From Chersky-840 sp963794615 (GTDB lineage Bacteria > Actinomycetota > Acidimicrobiia > Acidimicrobiales > UBA8190): a stretch of 64,000 nucleotides of DNA. Below, piece after piece: positions 1 through 8,314 of the stretch (within the stretch, counting starts at the first letter, position 1; each line of letters starts with the position of its first letter). Location of the stretch: the NCBI GenBank assembly GCA_963794615.1, contig CAWCEP010000006.1:496001-560000 (forward strand). Direction: 5' to 3'. Below the pieces are notes generated by a model. It was not told the DNA's origin. It was given only the letters and a program-made list of their open reading frames with translations, and did not search any database. A program made the position numbers and the translations under genes.

Positions 1-11
1 CGCCGCCTAAG

Positions 12-27
12 GTAGAACAGGTTCTAC
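12..27. promoter_or_regulatory. KstR-like palindromic operator
   Basis: A perfect inverted repeat, GTAGAAC-AG-GTTCTAC, sits 12 bases before the first start codon. Its core TAGAACAGGTTCTA fits the 14-bp TnnAACnnGTTnnA motif known for the TetR-family sterol regulator KstR of mycobacteria. It probably controls the ABM/lumazine synthase pair downstream, and possibly a divergent gene outside the window. That the regulator is KstR itself is inference. Confidence 0.6.
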
Positions 28-39
28 TTTTGGGAGCAC

Positions 40-351
40 ATGGCGATGATCCGCGTCATCTACCGGTGGACGGTGGCACCCGAGGCGGCCGCCGACTTCC
101 GAGCGTGGTGGCACGAGGGGACGATGGCGATCCGACGAGACCGGGCCGGTGCCCTCGGCAGCGCGCTGCTGCGGTCCGAGGTCGACCCGGACGCCTTCGT
201 CGGCGTGGCCCGGTGGCGGTCGAAGACCGACCTCGAGGCGTTCTGGGCGGCGGCGGGCGGGAGCACGTTCCCCCATGCCGAGCTCACCTCCGTCGAGATC
301 CTCGACGAGCTCGACGACCTGGAGATCAAGGGCGAAAGGGAAGTCCCATGA
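40..351 (+). CDS. Small ABM-fold (antibiotic biosynthesis monooxygenase-like) protein
   Basis: A 103-residue protein with the pattern of the dimeric alpha/beta-barrel ABM/Dabb superfamily: a first strand (IRVIYRWTVAPE), a helix with FRAWWHEG, a mid-strand ALLRSEVDPDAFVGVARW, and a closing strand near SVEILDELDDLEI. Members act as cofactor-free monooxygenases or as small ligand-binding dimers, so the substrate cannot be named. Its stop overlaps the start of the lumazine synthase gene by ATGA, which indicates translational coupling. A GGGAG ribosome site precedes the ATG and a KstR-like palindrome lies just upstream, so it may belong to a lipid or sterol catabolic regulon. Confidence 0.65.
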   Translation: MAMIRVIYRWTVAPEAAADFRAWWHEGTMAIRRDRAGALGSALLRSEVDPDAFVGVARWRSKTDLEAFWAAAGGSTFPHAELTSVEILDELDDLEIKGEREVP

Positions 352-827
352 CCGGTCCACATCCCGACGGACGAGACCGGGCGATGCGCGTGGCGTTCGT
401 CCAGTCCACCTGGCACGAGGAGATCGTCGACCGCGCCCGGGACGCGTTCCTCGAGGAGATCGCCACCCTGGGAGTCCCACGGGACCAGGTCGACCTCTTC
501 CGGGTCCCGGGCTCCTTCGAGATCCCCCTCCACGCCAAGCGCCTGGCGGTCTCGGGTCGCTACGCGGCCATCGTCGGGGCCGGGCTCGTCATCGACGGCG
601 GGATCTACCGCCACGAGTTCGTCGCCGAGGCCGTCATCAACGGGCTGATGCGCGTCCAACTCGACACCGACACGCCCGTGATCTCGGTGGTGCTCACCCC
701 CCATCACTTCCACGAACACGGCGAGCACGCCTCGTTCTTCGCCGACCACTTCACGCTCAAGGGAATCGAGGCCGCCCACGCCTGCGCCCGGACGGTCTCG
801 AGCCTGGGCCTGCTCCCCACGGGGTGA
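348..827 (+). CDS. ribH: 6,7-dimethyl-8-ribityllumazine synthase, type II (RibH2-like)
   Basis: A 159-residue lumazine synthase, the enzyme that condenses the ribityl-uracil amine with dihydroxybutanone phosphate in the penultimate step of riboflavin synthesis. Visible hallmarks are the N-terminal substrate-stacking segment FVQSTWHEEIVD, the phosphate-loop region GAGLVIDGGIYRHEFV with the conserved His, and SVVLTPHHFHEH. The double His-His-Phe stretch and overall wording resemble the type-II enzymes (RibH2) of Brucella and rhizobia more than the housekeeping type. No other rib genes lie nearby. It is coupled to an ABM-fold gene, so it may supply flavin locally or serve another role. The start ATG overlaps the upstream stop. 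Confidence 0.85.
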   Translation: MTGPHPDGRDRAMRVAFVQSTWHEEIVDRARDAFLEEIATLGVPRDQVDLFRVPGSFEIPLHAKRLAVSGRYAAIVGAGLVIDGGIYRHEFVAEAVINGLMRVQLDTDTPVISVVLTPHHFHEHGEHASFFADHFTLKGIEAAHACARTVSSLGLLPTG

Positions 828-879
828 CCGCCGGCCCACGGGCGCGGTGACGAGCCGGAGCGTCGCGGGGCGGACCCCT

Positions 880-1827
880 TCAGCCCACGGTGGCCAGCGC
901 GAGGAGGTCCCCCATGCCCCCGAGCGCACGCAGAAGGTCGTTCAGGTGCGTGCACGAGGCGATCCCGGTCAGCTCGTCGTGCACGACCGCGGCCAGCGAG
1001 CGCACCTCGGCGCCCACGAGCGCCCCCACCGCGTCCGCCGCGGCCGGGCATTCGGGAAAGGGCAGCACGCGGGGCTGGGCCGCGATCGAGGCCACCACCC
1101 CGTCGGCCCCGCCGACCTGCACCGTGTACTCGTGCAGCACCACCTCGTCGCCATCGCCCTCGCCCACCGTGTCGCGGAACATGGCCCAGATGGAGAAGGT
1201 CCCGTCGGGATCGGCCCTGACGTCCATGAGGCGGCGGCGGCGCATCCAGTCCATCTGCAGGGGCCCGATGTCGTGCCACGCCCACCGATCGGCACCGCTC
1301 GGGCGCGGCGCAGGCGGACAGTCCTGCATGGGCACGCCCTGGCCCGCCCCGATGCTGAGCACGGCGGTGCCCCCCGTCCGCCATCCCGAGCACAGATCGG
1401 TCATGCGGTCGAGTGCCCCCGAGGGCGTGAGCGTGCTCGGGTGGTGCCCCTTGCGTCGGGCCATGCGCATCAGCCCGTACCCGGAGATGAGGGCGGCGGC
1501 GGGCATGTCGTCGAGCACCTGGCGCAGGAGCGACCCCGCCTCCTCGGGCGGGACGACCTCCTCGAGGTGGCGGCGGAACCCGCCGCCGGCGCGCGTCCCG
1601 ATCACGGCGTCGGTCCACGCCGCGGGCGGCGACGTCGTCAGCGACTCGAGGCGGCGCCCCATGTCGAACCCGGCCGTCACGCGCACCTCGGCCACCGTGA
1701 TGGGCTCCCCGGGGTCACCGCCGCGACGGGCGGGCGCAGTGCGCAGGTCCCGGGCGGCACCTTCCATGGCCAGGGGCGAGCTCCATTCGCCGCGCGGGCC
1801 CACGTCGACGTGCATGGTGCGACGCAC
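880..1827 (-). CDS. DUF2889 domain protein
   Basis: A protein of about 315 residues whose C-terminal half carries the DUF2889 signature: alternating strands (TVQVGGADGVVASIAAQPRVLPFPECP) followed by the terminal motif CTHLNDLLRALG. DUF2889 has no established biochemistry. In actinobacteria it recurs beside acyl-CoA and steroid catabolic genes, which fits the thiolase gene diverging from it. Start is GTG at 1827 or ATG at 1815; neither has a strong ribosome site. The promoter lies in the intergenic region shared with the thiolase, which contains a weak copy of the regional operator. Confidence 0.65.
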   Translation of the reverse strand: MRRTMHVDVGPRGEWSSPLAMEGAARDLRTAPARRGGDPGEPITVAEVRVTAGFDMGRRLESLTTSPPAAWTDAVIGTRAGGGFRRHLEEVVPPEEAGSLLRQVLDDMPAAALISGYGLMRMARRKGHHPSTLTPSGALDRMTDLCSGWRTGGTAVLSIGAGQGVPMQDCPPAPRPSGADRWAWHDIGPLQMDWMRRRRLMDVRADPDGTFSIWAMFRDTVGEGDGDEVVLHEYTVQVGGADGVVASIAAQPRVLPFPECPAAADAVGALVGAEVRSLAAVVHDELTGIASCTHLNDLLRALGGMGDLLALATVG

Positions 1828-1926
1828 CGATCCCGCCGGGCGCGTCGGGACGTCGGGGAGTGGGATCGCGCAACGCCACCGGTGTGCCTTCGGTCACGGC
1901 GCCACGCTACCCTTCAGCCCGCGTTC

Positions 1927-1944
1927 TCCGACGTCGGTGTCAGG
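1927..1944. promoter_or_regulatory. Candidate operator (degenerate CCTGAC-N6-GTCAGG)
   Basis: TCCGAC-GTCGGT-GTCAGG lies between the divergent DUF2889 and thiolase genes. The right half-site is identical to the stronger copies at 6859-6876 and 11417-11434; the left half keeps GAC. It is the weakest member of the set, and the assignment rests on its similar position between divergent catabolic genes. Confidence 0.35.
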
Positions 1945-2011
1945 TTTCTCCGGCGGCACGGACATCGACCGACAACGGCCCGAGTGACGGGGCGAGAGTG
2001 AAAGAGACCTG

Positions 2012-3163
2012 ATGGCGAGACGGGTGGCGATCGTGGGCGCGGCGCTGTCGGACTGCGGACGGGTGGACGACAAGACCGCGTTCGAGCTCCACCACCAGGC
2101 CACGAGCCGGGCGCTCGCCGACGCCGGCGTGGCGCGCCACGAGGTCGACGGGTTCATGTCGCACGGGACGGGCACCCTTCCGCCCATCGAGGTGGCCGAG
2201 TACCTGGGCATGGCCAGCCACGTCAACTACATCGACTCCACCGGGGTGGGCGGGTCGTGCTGGGAGATGTTCCTCGAGCACGCCGTCGCGGCGATCTCCC
2301 AGGGGCTCATCGACACGGTCCTGCTCTCCTACGGGTCGACGTCGCGCGCCGATCTCAAGCGGCGGACCCGGACCGCCAACCTCTTCTTCGGCAACCGGGG
2401 CCCGATCCAGTTCGACGCGCCCTTCGGCCACACCCTGATCGCCAAGCACGCCATGTCGGCCCGTCGCCACATGCACGAGTTCGGCACCACCATCGAGCAG
2501 CTGGCGGAGATCGCCGTGTCCGCTCGCTACAACGCCGGGTTCAACCCCGACGCCTACTACCGCGACCCCATCACCATCGACGACGTCCAGTCGTCGAGGA
2601 TGATCGCCGACCCCCTCACCAAGCTCCACTGCTGCATCCGGTCCGACGGCGGGGGGGCGATCCTCCTCACCCACGAGGAGCGCGCCCGGGACTGCGCCAA
2701 CACGCCCATCTGGGTGCTCGGCACGGGGGAGGCCATCTCGCACGCCACCATGAGCGAATGGCCCGACTTCACCGAGTCCCCGTGTGTGCGCTCGGCCCAG
2801 AAGGCCTTCGGCCTGGCCGGCGTCACCCCGGCCGACATCGACGTGGTGCAGGTCTACGACAGCTTCACCTTGACGGTGCTCCTCACCCTCGAGGGCCTCG
2901 GCTTCTGCAAGAAGGGCGAGGGGGGCGCCTTCGTCGAAGGCGGCACGCTGCGCGTGGGCGGGGCGCTCCCGACCAACACCGACGGGGGTGGGCTGTCGTC
3001 GTGCCAGCCCGGCATGCGGGGCATCTTCCTCTTGGTCGAAGCCGTGAAGCAGCTGCGCGGCGAATGCGGCGACCGCCAGGTCCACGACGCCAAGCTCGCC
3101 GCGGTGAACGCCACCGGAGGCTGGATCTCCTCCACCGGCACCGCCATCTTGGGACGCGAGTAA
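2012..3163 (+). CDS. Thiolase-superfamily protein (SCP-x/Ltp-type, acyl-CoA metabolism)
   Basis: A 383-residue thiolase-fold protein of the lipid-transfer/SCP-x type. Motifs in order: N-terminal RRVAIVGAALSDCGR, the nucleophile-loop region STGVGGSCWEMFLEHA, LHCCIRSDGGGAILLT carrying the conserved His region, VVQVYDSFTLTVLL, and the C-terminal NTDGGGLSSCQPGMRG. Ltp2-like relatives act as retro-aldolases in side-chain degradation of steroids and often lose the classical thiolase Cys; here one Cys remains in the GGSC loop, so thiolysis versus aldol cleavage is undecided. The DUF35/OB-fold partner usual for such proteins is not adjacent. The gene diverges from the DUF2889 gene. Confidence 0.75.
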   Translation: MARRVAIVGAALSDCGRVDDKTAFELHHQATSRALADAGVARHEVDGFMSHGTGTLPPIEVAEYLGMASHVNYIDSTGVGGSCWEMFLEHAVAAISQGLIDTVLLSYGSTSRADLKRRTRTANLFFGNRGPIQFDAPFGHTLIAKHAMSARRHMHEFGTTIEQLAEIAVSARYNAGFNPDAYYRDPITIDDVQSSRMIADPLTKLHCCIRSDGGGAILLTHEERARDCANTPIWVLGTGEAISHATMSEWPDFTESPCVRSAQKAFGLAGVTPADIDVVQVYDSFTLTVLLTLEGLGFCKKGEGGAFVEGGTLRVGGALPTNTDGGGLSSCQPGMRGIFLLVEAVKQLRGECGDRQVHDAKLAAVNATGGWISSTGTAILGRE

Positions 3164-3187
3164 CCCGCACCCCTCTCCCGCCGCACA

Positions 3188-3271
3188 GTTGAGACGGCGC
3201 GGTTGAGACGGCGCGGTTGAGACGGCGCGGCTCGGACGGCGTACCTCAGACGGCGTACCTCAGACGGTGCC
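3188..3271. repeat. Six tandem 14-bp repeats
   Basis: Three identical units gttgagacggcgcg (3188-3201, 3202-3215, 3216-3229) are followed by three diverged ones (gctcggacggcgta, cctcagacggcgta, cctcagacggtgcc). The array lies in the gap between convergent genes and runs into the stop codon of the winged-helix regulator at 3260. Repeat expansion by slippage is the likely origin. Confidence 0.85.
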
Positions 3272-3667
3272 GTCGCCCCGGACGTGGCGCACACCGGCGG
3301 GAGCGGTTCGCTTGCCTCCCACCCGGACCGGGCCGGGCTCGGACTCGTCGAGCTCGGGGAGGCCCTTCTCGACGGCGGCCCGCGCCGCGGTGGCGATGGC
3401 CCAGCCGGGGTGGTCGACGCGCAGGTAGTTCTGGGGGCCGACTCGGGACGGCCGGCCGAATTTCCTGAGCATGCCGAGCCGCACCAGCCGCTCGAGCTCC
3501 TTGGCGACCTCGCCCGACGAGCTGTAGGACACGCCCACGGCCGCCTCCGACTGGTTGAAGGCCTCGGACCGGGACTCGGCCCACAGCAGGACCCGCAATC
3601 GGATGCGCCGGCCGAACAACTGGTTGCCGTACTCCGACAGCGCGTCCTCGTCGAGGGGTCGTCCCAT
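3260..3667 (-). CDS. Winged-helix transcriptional regulator
   Basis: A 135-residue protein whose residues 1-75 form a winged helix-turn-helix: NQLFGRRIRLRVLLWAE, a recognition region NQSEAAVGVSYSSSGEVAKELERL, and a wing LVRLGMLRKFGR. The tail is short and has no obvious ligand domain, as in ArsR/MarR-like or IclR-N-terminal-like regulators; the exact family is unclear. It lies downstream of and co-directional with the aldehyde dehydrogenase gene, but has its own AT-rich promoter region containing matched TTTGTAGT/ACTACAAA sites, suggesting autoregulation. The stop codon is inside the last units of a 14-bp tandem repeat, so the C-terminus may be variable. Confidence 0.65.
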   Translation of the reverse strand: MGRPLDEDALSEYGNQLFGRRIRLRVLLWAESRSEAFNQSEAAVGVSYSSSGEVAKELERLVRLGMLRKFGRPSRVGPQNYLRVDHPGWAIATAARAAVEKGLPELDESEPGPVRVGGKRTAPAGVRHVRGDGTV

Positions 3668-3677
3668 TGCTCTCTAG

Positions 3678-3786
3678 TTTGTAGTGAGCAAAAACCCGAA
3701 TTCCTAGGGGGGCGGGCCAACATGTCGCTGACCAGGGGAGACGCGGGGGAGGTTTCCACCCGCGCGCGGCGAACTACAAAATTGTA
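3678..3786. promoter_or_regulatory. Regulator promoter region with paired operator-like sites
   Basis: An AT-rich patch upstream of the winged-helix gene. TTTGTAGT at 3678-3685 and its exact complement ACTACAAA at 3773-3780 are separated by 87 bases; the second merges into the palindrome TACAAAATTGTA (3775-3786). Such paired sites are typical of an autoregulated operator, possibly with looping. Binding by the adjacent regulator is inference. Confidence 0.45.
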
Positions 3787-3820
3787 ATTCGCGTCCCTCG
3801 AGTCCCAGGGGGAACGGGGC

Positions 3821-5302
3821 TCAGGTGGCGGGCAGGGCGATGGCCTTGGTCTCGAGGTACTCCTCGAAGCCTTCCACCCCGTTCTCGCGCCCCACGCCGC
3901 TCTGGCGGTACCCGCCGAAGGGCACGTCGGGGGCGTTCCAGAACCCGCCGTTGACCATGAGGGTGCCGGTGCGGACCCGCCGGGCCACGGCCATGGCCCG
4001 CTCCTCCGACGCGCTCGTCACCGCACCCGACAGCCCGTAGATCGAGTCGTTGGCGATCCGCACGGCGTCGTCGTCGTCCTCGAAGGCGATGACCACGAGC
4101 ACGGGGCCGAAGATCTCCTCCTGGGCGATCGTCGCCTTGGAGTCGACGTCGGCGAAGAGGGTGGGCTCCACGAAGAAACCCTTGTCGAACTGGGGTGGCC
4201 TCGACCCGCCCCGCACCAGCCGGGCGCCCTCGGCCTTCCCCTTCTCGATGTAGCCCATCACCCGGTCGCGCTGCTTGGCGCTGATGAGCGGGCCCTGGAG
4301 GTTGGCCGAGTCCCAGGGGTCGCCGTAGGTGACGCTCGCCATCAGGGCGTCGGCGAGCCCGAGGAACTCGTCGTAGCGCGACCGCGGCACGAGGAGCCGG
4401 GTGGTGATGGCGCAGCCCTGCCCGGCGTGGGTGCACACCCCGATGGCGCTCACGGCGATGGCGCCGCCGGGGTCGGGCGCGTCGTCGAGCACGATGTTGG
4501 CCGATTTGCCGCCGAGCTCGAGGAACACCTTCTTCACCGTCTCGGACCCCTTGGCCATGATGCGCCGACCCGTCGCCGTCGACCCCGTGAAGGTGATCAT
4601 GTCGACGCGGGGGTCGGTGGTGAGCACCTCGCCCACGAGATGGTCCGACGACGCCACCACGTTGACGACGCCGGCGGGGATGTCGGTCTCCTCGGCGATG
4701 AGCCGGCCCAGGACCGTGGCTGACCACGGCGTGTCGGGGGCGGGCTTGAGCACGACGGTGTTGCCGGCGGCGAGGGCGGGGCCCAACTTGGCCAGGTTGA
4801 GGTTGAGCGGGAAGTTCCACGGCGTGATGGCCCCCACCACGCCCACCGCCTCGCGCCGCACGACCCGCCGCTGGGGCTGGCCGAACACGTCGCGCTCGGG
4901 CAACCACCGCTCGTACTCGTACCGCACCGGTTGGTCGACCCAGTACCCGAGGTCCTCGATGGGCAGGTCGACCTGGTTCATGTAGGTGAGCCCGATGGGG
5001 CTCCCCACCTCGGCCACGGTGATGGCGCGCAGCTCCTCGATGTGGGCCGCGCAGGCGGCGTGGAGCTGCTCGAGACAGCGCCGGCGCAGCTCGTGGTCGG
5101 TGGACCAGCCGGTCTCGTCGAAGGCTCGGCGCGCCGCCGCGATGGCCGACTCCATGTCGGCGGCGGTGCCGTCGGCGGTGTCGCCGAGCACCGCCTCGGT
5201 GGCGGGGTCGATGTTGTCGAACGTCGCCCCCGAGCTCGCCTCGACGAGCTTGCCGTCGATGAGCAGGCGAGGCTCGCCCCGTACGTCATGGGCTTCGGTC
5301 AT
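3821..5302 (-). CDS. NAD(P)-dependent aldehyde dehydrogenase
   Basis: A 493-residue enzyme of the ALDH superfamily, full length. It shows the cofactor motif TPWNFPLNLNLAK, the Rossmann segment ITFTGSTATGRRI, the general base in LELGGKS (Glu about 263), the catalytic Cys297 in HAGQGCAITT, and EIFGPVLVVIAFED near the C-terminus. It oxidises an aldehyde to the acid; the substrate is unknown. Its ATG overlaps the stop of the acyl-CoA synthetase upstream by four bases, so the two form an operon read leftwards from the promoter at about 6.85 kb. Together they suggest conversion of an aldehyde to an acid and then to a CoA ester. Confidence 0.88.
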   Translation of the reverse strand: MTEAHDVRGEPRLLIDGKLVEASSGATFDNIDPATEAVLGDTADGTAADMESAIAAARRAFDETGWSTDHELRRRCLEQLHAACAAHIEELRAITVAEVGSPIGLTYMNQVDLPIEDLGYWVDQPVRYEYERWLPERDVFGQPQRRVVRREAVGVVGAITPWNFPLNLNLAKLGPALAAGNTVVLKPAPDTPWSATVLGRLIAEETDIPAGVVNVVASSDHLVGEVLTTDPRVDMITFTGSTATGRRIMAKGSETVKKVFLELGGKSANIVLDDAPDPGGAIAVSAIGVCTHAGQGCAITTRLLVPRSRYDEFLGLADALMASVTYGDPWDSANLQGPLISAKQRDRVMGYIEKGKAEGARLVRGGSRPPQFDKGFFVEPTLFADVDSKATIAQEEIFGPVLVVIAFEDDDDAVRIANDSIYGLSGAVTSASEERAMAVARRVRTGTLMVNGGFWNAPDVPFGGYRQSGVGRENGVEGFEEYLETKAIALPAT

Positions 5303-6824
5303 GTCGTCTCCCCTCCACCGGCCGGGGCCGGCTGCATCCGCTGTTCACGCAGTCTGGTCTTGAGCACCTTGCCGTTGGGTTCGCGGGGCAGCTCGTCGAC
5401 GAACTCGATGGTCCGGGGGAGCTTGAAGTCCGCCAAGCGCGTCGCCAGGCGGGCCGAGAGGGCCTCGGCGTCGCGGGCCGCGTCGGGGCGCAACTCCACC
5501 ACGGCGTGCACCTTCTGGCCCATCCGCTCGTCGGGAAGGCCGATGACCGCCGCGTCGACCACGTCGTCGTCCTCGATGAGCGCAGCCTCGATCTCGGCCG
5601 GGTAGACGTTGACCCCGCCGCTGATGATGAGGTCGGTCCGCCGGTCGGCGAGGAAGAGGTACCCGTCCTCGTCGAGCCACCCCATGTCCCCCACCGTGAA
5701 GTAGTCGCCGTGCCAGGCCGACTCGGTCTTGTCGGGGGCGTTGTGGTAGCGGAACCGCTGTCCGGCGAAGGCCGAGATGTAGATCGACCCCACCTCGCCG
5801 GCAGGGAGATCGGCGCCGTCCTCGTCCACGATCCGCACCGTCAGTCCCGGGAAGGGCCGGCCCACGCTGCCCGGTTTGGCCAGCCACTCCGAAGGCGAGA
5901 TGACCGACGCCATCCCCTCGCTGGCGCCGTAGTACTCCCACACCGTGTCGGGCGGGAACACGCTCGATGATCCGGCGCTTGACCGGCACCGGGCACGGCG
6001 CGGCGGCGTGGAGGACCTTGCGCAGACTGGAGCGGTCATACGCCCGCCAGTCGGCCTCGAGGATGCGGATGAAGTTGGCCGGCACCATCTGGGCCGTGGT
6101 GACGCGCTCGGACTCGATGAGCCGGAGGCACTCCGTCGAGTCCCACCGCGCCATGATCACCACCGTGCCGCCCTCGCCCAGGCTCATGAGGGCGTAGGCG
6201 CTCGGGGCGGTGTGGTACATCGGGCCGCACATGAGGTGGACGTCGTCGGGCCCGAACCCCCAGAACGAGGCGAAGGGGTTGGGCGGCGTCTCCCGGGCCG
6301 GGGCAGGAGCGGGACGGGCGATGCCCTTGGGACGGCCCGTCGTCCCCGACGTGTAGGTCATGGCGACCACGGGGGTGCCGAGGAAATCCCCGGTGGGGGC
6401 CTCGTCGCGCCCCGCCGCCAGGCTGTCGGCCACCGCCGGCCGACCCACGTCGAAGCTGGGGACCCCGGCCTTCGCCGCGGCGCGCTCGGCCACCGCCGAC
6501 CCGTCGTGGACGAGCAGGACGGCGCCGCAGTCCTCGGCGATGTAGGCGACCTCGTTGTCGGTGAGCCGGGTCGAGACCGGGACCACGAGCGCGCCGAGGC
6601 GCGTGGCGCCATGCCAGACCGCGAACCCGTCGGTCGAATTGCCCATCATCACCGCCACCCGTTCGCCGGGACGGGTCGCGTAGGGGGCGAAGGCGTGGGC
6701 CATGGCGTTCGCCGCCCGGTCGAGCTCGCCGAAGGTCATGCGCCGGTCGCCGAACACGAGCGCCACGCGGTCGGGGTCCGCCCCGCGCCACCCCTGCCAG
6801 CCCCCTGGGCGCGTCGGCGTGCAT
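5299..6824 (-). CDS. AMP-dependent acyl-CoA synthetase/ligase (two frameshifts)
   Basis: An ANL-superfamily ligase that activates a carboxylic acid with ATP and joins it to CoA. Motifs: P-loop MTYTSGTTGRPKG, the A5-like motif WEYYGASEG, YFTVGDMGWLDEDGY, the hinge DRRTDLIISGGVNVYPAEIE, and the C-terminal catalytic Lys in PREPNGKVLKT. The reading frame breaks at about 5960 between KRRIIE and VFPPDTVWEYYG. It breaks again at the C-run 6781-6784: removing one base there joins an ATG at 6824 (MHADAPRGLAGVAR) to ADPDRVALVFG. Both look like single-base sequencing errors rather than decay, since every core motif is intact. It forms an operon with the ALDH. Confidence 0.8.
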
Positions 6825-6858
6825 CGGGGCGCAGTGTAGGACCACCGGCCGACCTGTG

Positions 6859-6876
6859 CCTGACACGGACGTCAGG
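6859..6876. promoter_or_regulatory. Operator CCTGAC-N6-GTCAGG in divergent promoter
   Basis: CCTGAC-ACGGAC-GTCAGG is an exact 6+6 palindrome between the divergent acyl-CoA synthetase and amidohydrolase genes. It abuts a TATGAT -10-like hexamer (6879-6884) reading towards the amidohydrolase, so a bound regulator would cover the promoter spacer. The same palindrome recurs upstream of the P450 gene. Confidence 0.65.
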
Positions 6877-6917
6877 TATATGATCGGCGCGTCGCCGAAC
6901 AGAGGGGGAGGAGCGCG

Positions 6918-8198
6918 ATGCAAGCCGAAGATCTCATCCTCGTGAGCGTCGACGACCACGTCGTCGAGCCCCCCGACATGTTCGAGGGGAGGGTCCCGGC
7001 CAAGTGGAAGGACCGCGCCCCGCGCGTCGTCCACAACGACGACGGCACCGACGTGTGGTCGTTCGAGGGGAACCTCATCCCCAACGTGGGCCTGAACGCG
7101 GTGGTGGGCCGGCCCCCCGAGGAATACGGCATCGAGCCGACCTCGTTCGAGGAGATGCGCAAGGGTTGCTACGACATCCACGAGCGCGTCCGGGACATGA
7201 ACGCCAACGGCGTGCTCGGGTCGATGTGCTTCCCCTCCTTCATCCAGTTCTGCGGCCAGCTCTTCGCCCGCACCGACGACAAAGAGCTCGCCATCGACAT
7301 GCTGCGGGCCTACAACGACTGGCACATCGAGGACTGGTGCGGCGCCTACCCGGGCCGCTTCATCCCCCTCAGCATCCCCCCCATCTGGGACCCCGAGCTC
7401 ATGGCCAGCGAAGTGCGGCGCGTCGCGGCGAAGGGGAGCCACGCCGTGACGTTCTCGGAGAACCCGTCCAAGCTGGGCTGGCCGAGCTTCCACTCCGACC
7501 ACTGGGACCCCTTCTGGCGCGCCTGCGAGGAGGAGGGGACGGTGGTGTGCCTGCACATCGGCTCGTCGTCACAGCTCGCCATCACCGCGCCCGATGCCCC
7601 CTTCGACGTGCTCATCGCCCTGCAGCCGGTCAACATCATCCAGTGCGCGGCGGACCTGCTCTTCTCGCCCGTGCTGCGCAAGTACCCCAACCTTCGCATC
7701 GCCTTGTCCGAGGGCGGCATCGGATGGATCCCGTACTTCCTCGAGCGCGTCGACTACGTCTACCAGCACCACCACAAGTGGACGGGCCAGGACTTCGGCG
7801 ACATGCTGCCGAGCCAGGTGTTCAAGGAACGCATCGTCACGTGCTTCATCGACGACGCCTTCGGCGTGGAGAACCGGCGCTTCCTGGAGCTCGACAACGT
7901 GTGCTGGGAATGCGACTACCCCCACTCCGACTCGACGTGGCCCAACGCCCCCGAGATCGCCATGAAGTACCTGGCCGGCGTGCCCGACGCCGAGGTGAAC
8001 AAGATCACCCACGAGAACGCCATGCGGCTGTTCCGGTTCGACCCCTTCGCCCAGCGCCCGAGGGCGCAGTGCACGGCCTCGGCCCTGCGGGCCGAGTCGG
8101 CCGACGTCGACACCTCGATCAGGCCACGGCGCGACACCGGCGAACGCAAGAAGATCTTCGCGGCGGACCTGGGCCGCTTCGCCGAGAAGGAAGCCTGA
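6918..8198 (+). CDS. Amidohydrolase-2 family metal-dependent hydrolase/decarboxylase
   Basis: A 426-residue TIM-barrel protein of the amidohydrolase_2 family. The opening VDDHVVEPPDMF corresponds to the usual metal-binding D-x-H region. Later barrel elements are SIPPIWDPELMASEVRR, VVCLHIGSSSQ with a metal-site His, IALSEGGIGWIPYFLERVDY, and the terminal ECDYPHSDSTWPNAPE with the conserved Asp. Relatives hydrolyse or decarboxylate aromatic and lactone substrates; the substrate here is unknown. A strong GGGGGAGGAG ribosome site precedes the ATG. The promoter carries the CCTGAC-N6-GTCAGG operator shared with neighbours. Confidence 0.8.
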   Translation: MQAEDLILVSVDDHVVEPPDMFEGRVPAKWKDRAPRVVHNDDGTDVWSFEGNLIPNVGLNAVVGRPPEEYGIEPTSFEEMRKGCYDIHERVRDMNANGVLGSMCFPSFIQFCGQLFARTDDKELAIDMLRAYNDWHIEDWCGAYPGRFIPLSIPPIWDPELMASEVRRVAAKGSHAVTFSENPSKLGWPSFHSDHWDPFWRACEEEGTVVCLHIGSSSQLAITAPDAPFDVLIALQPVNIIQCAADLLFSPVLRKYPNLRIALSEGGIGWIPYFLERVDYVYQHHHKWTGQDFGDMLPSQVFKERIVTCFIDDAFGVENRRFLELDNVCWECDYPHSDSTWPNAPEIAMKYLAGVPDAEVNKITHENAMRLFRFDPFAQRPRAQCTASALRAESADVDTSIRPRRDTGERKKIFAADLGRFAEKEA

Positions 8199-8314
8199 GT
8201 CATCCGCCTGGCGCGGCTGTCGGGGATCTCGTTTGACCGCGGCACCGAGACCGTGAGCCGGGTCATCGGGCCCAGCGAGCGAGACGCGCACCGCCTGCCC
8301 GTCCCGGCGCGGTC

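Noticed and set aside
704..1618. Long open frames antisense to or overlapping annotated genes (here and across the window)
   Set aside because: High GC leaves long stop-free frames on every strand; these have Arg/Pro/Gly-rich translations with no domain logic.
3188..3271. CRISPR array
   Set aside because: Units are 14 bases with no spacers and no cas genes nearby; it is a simple tandem repeat.
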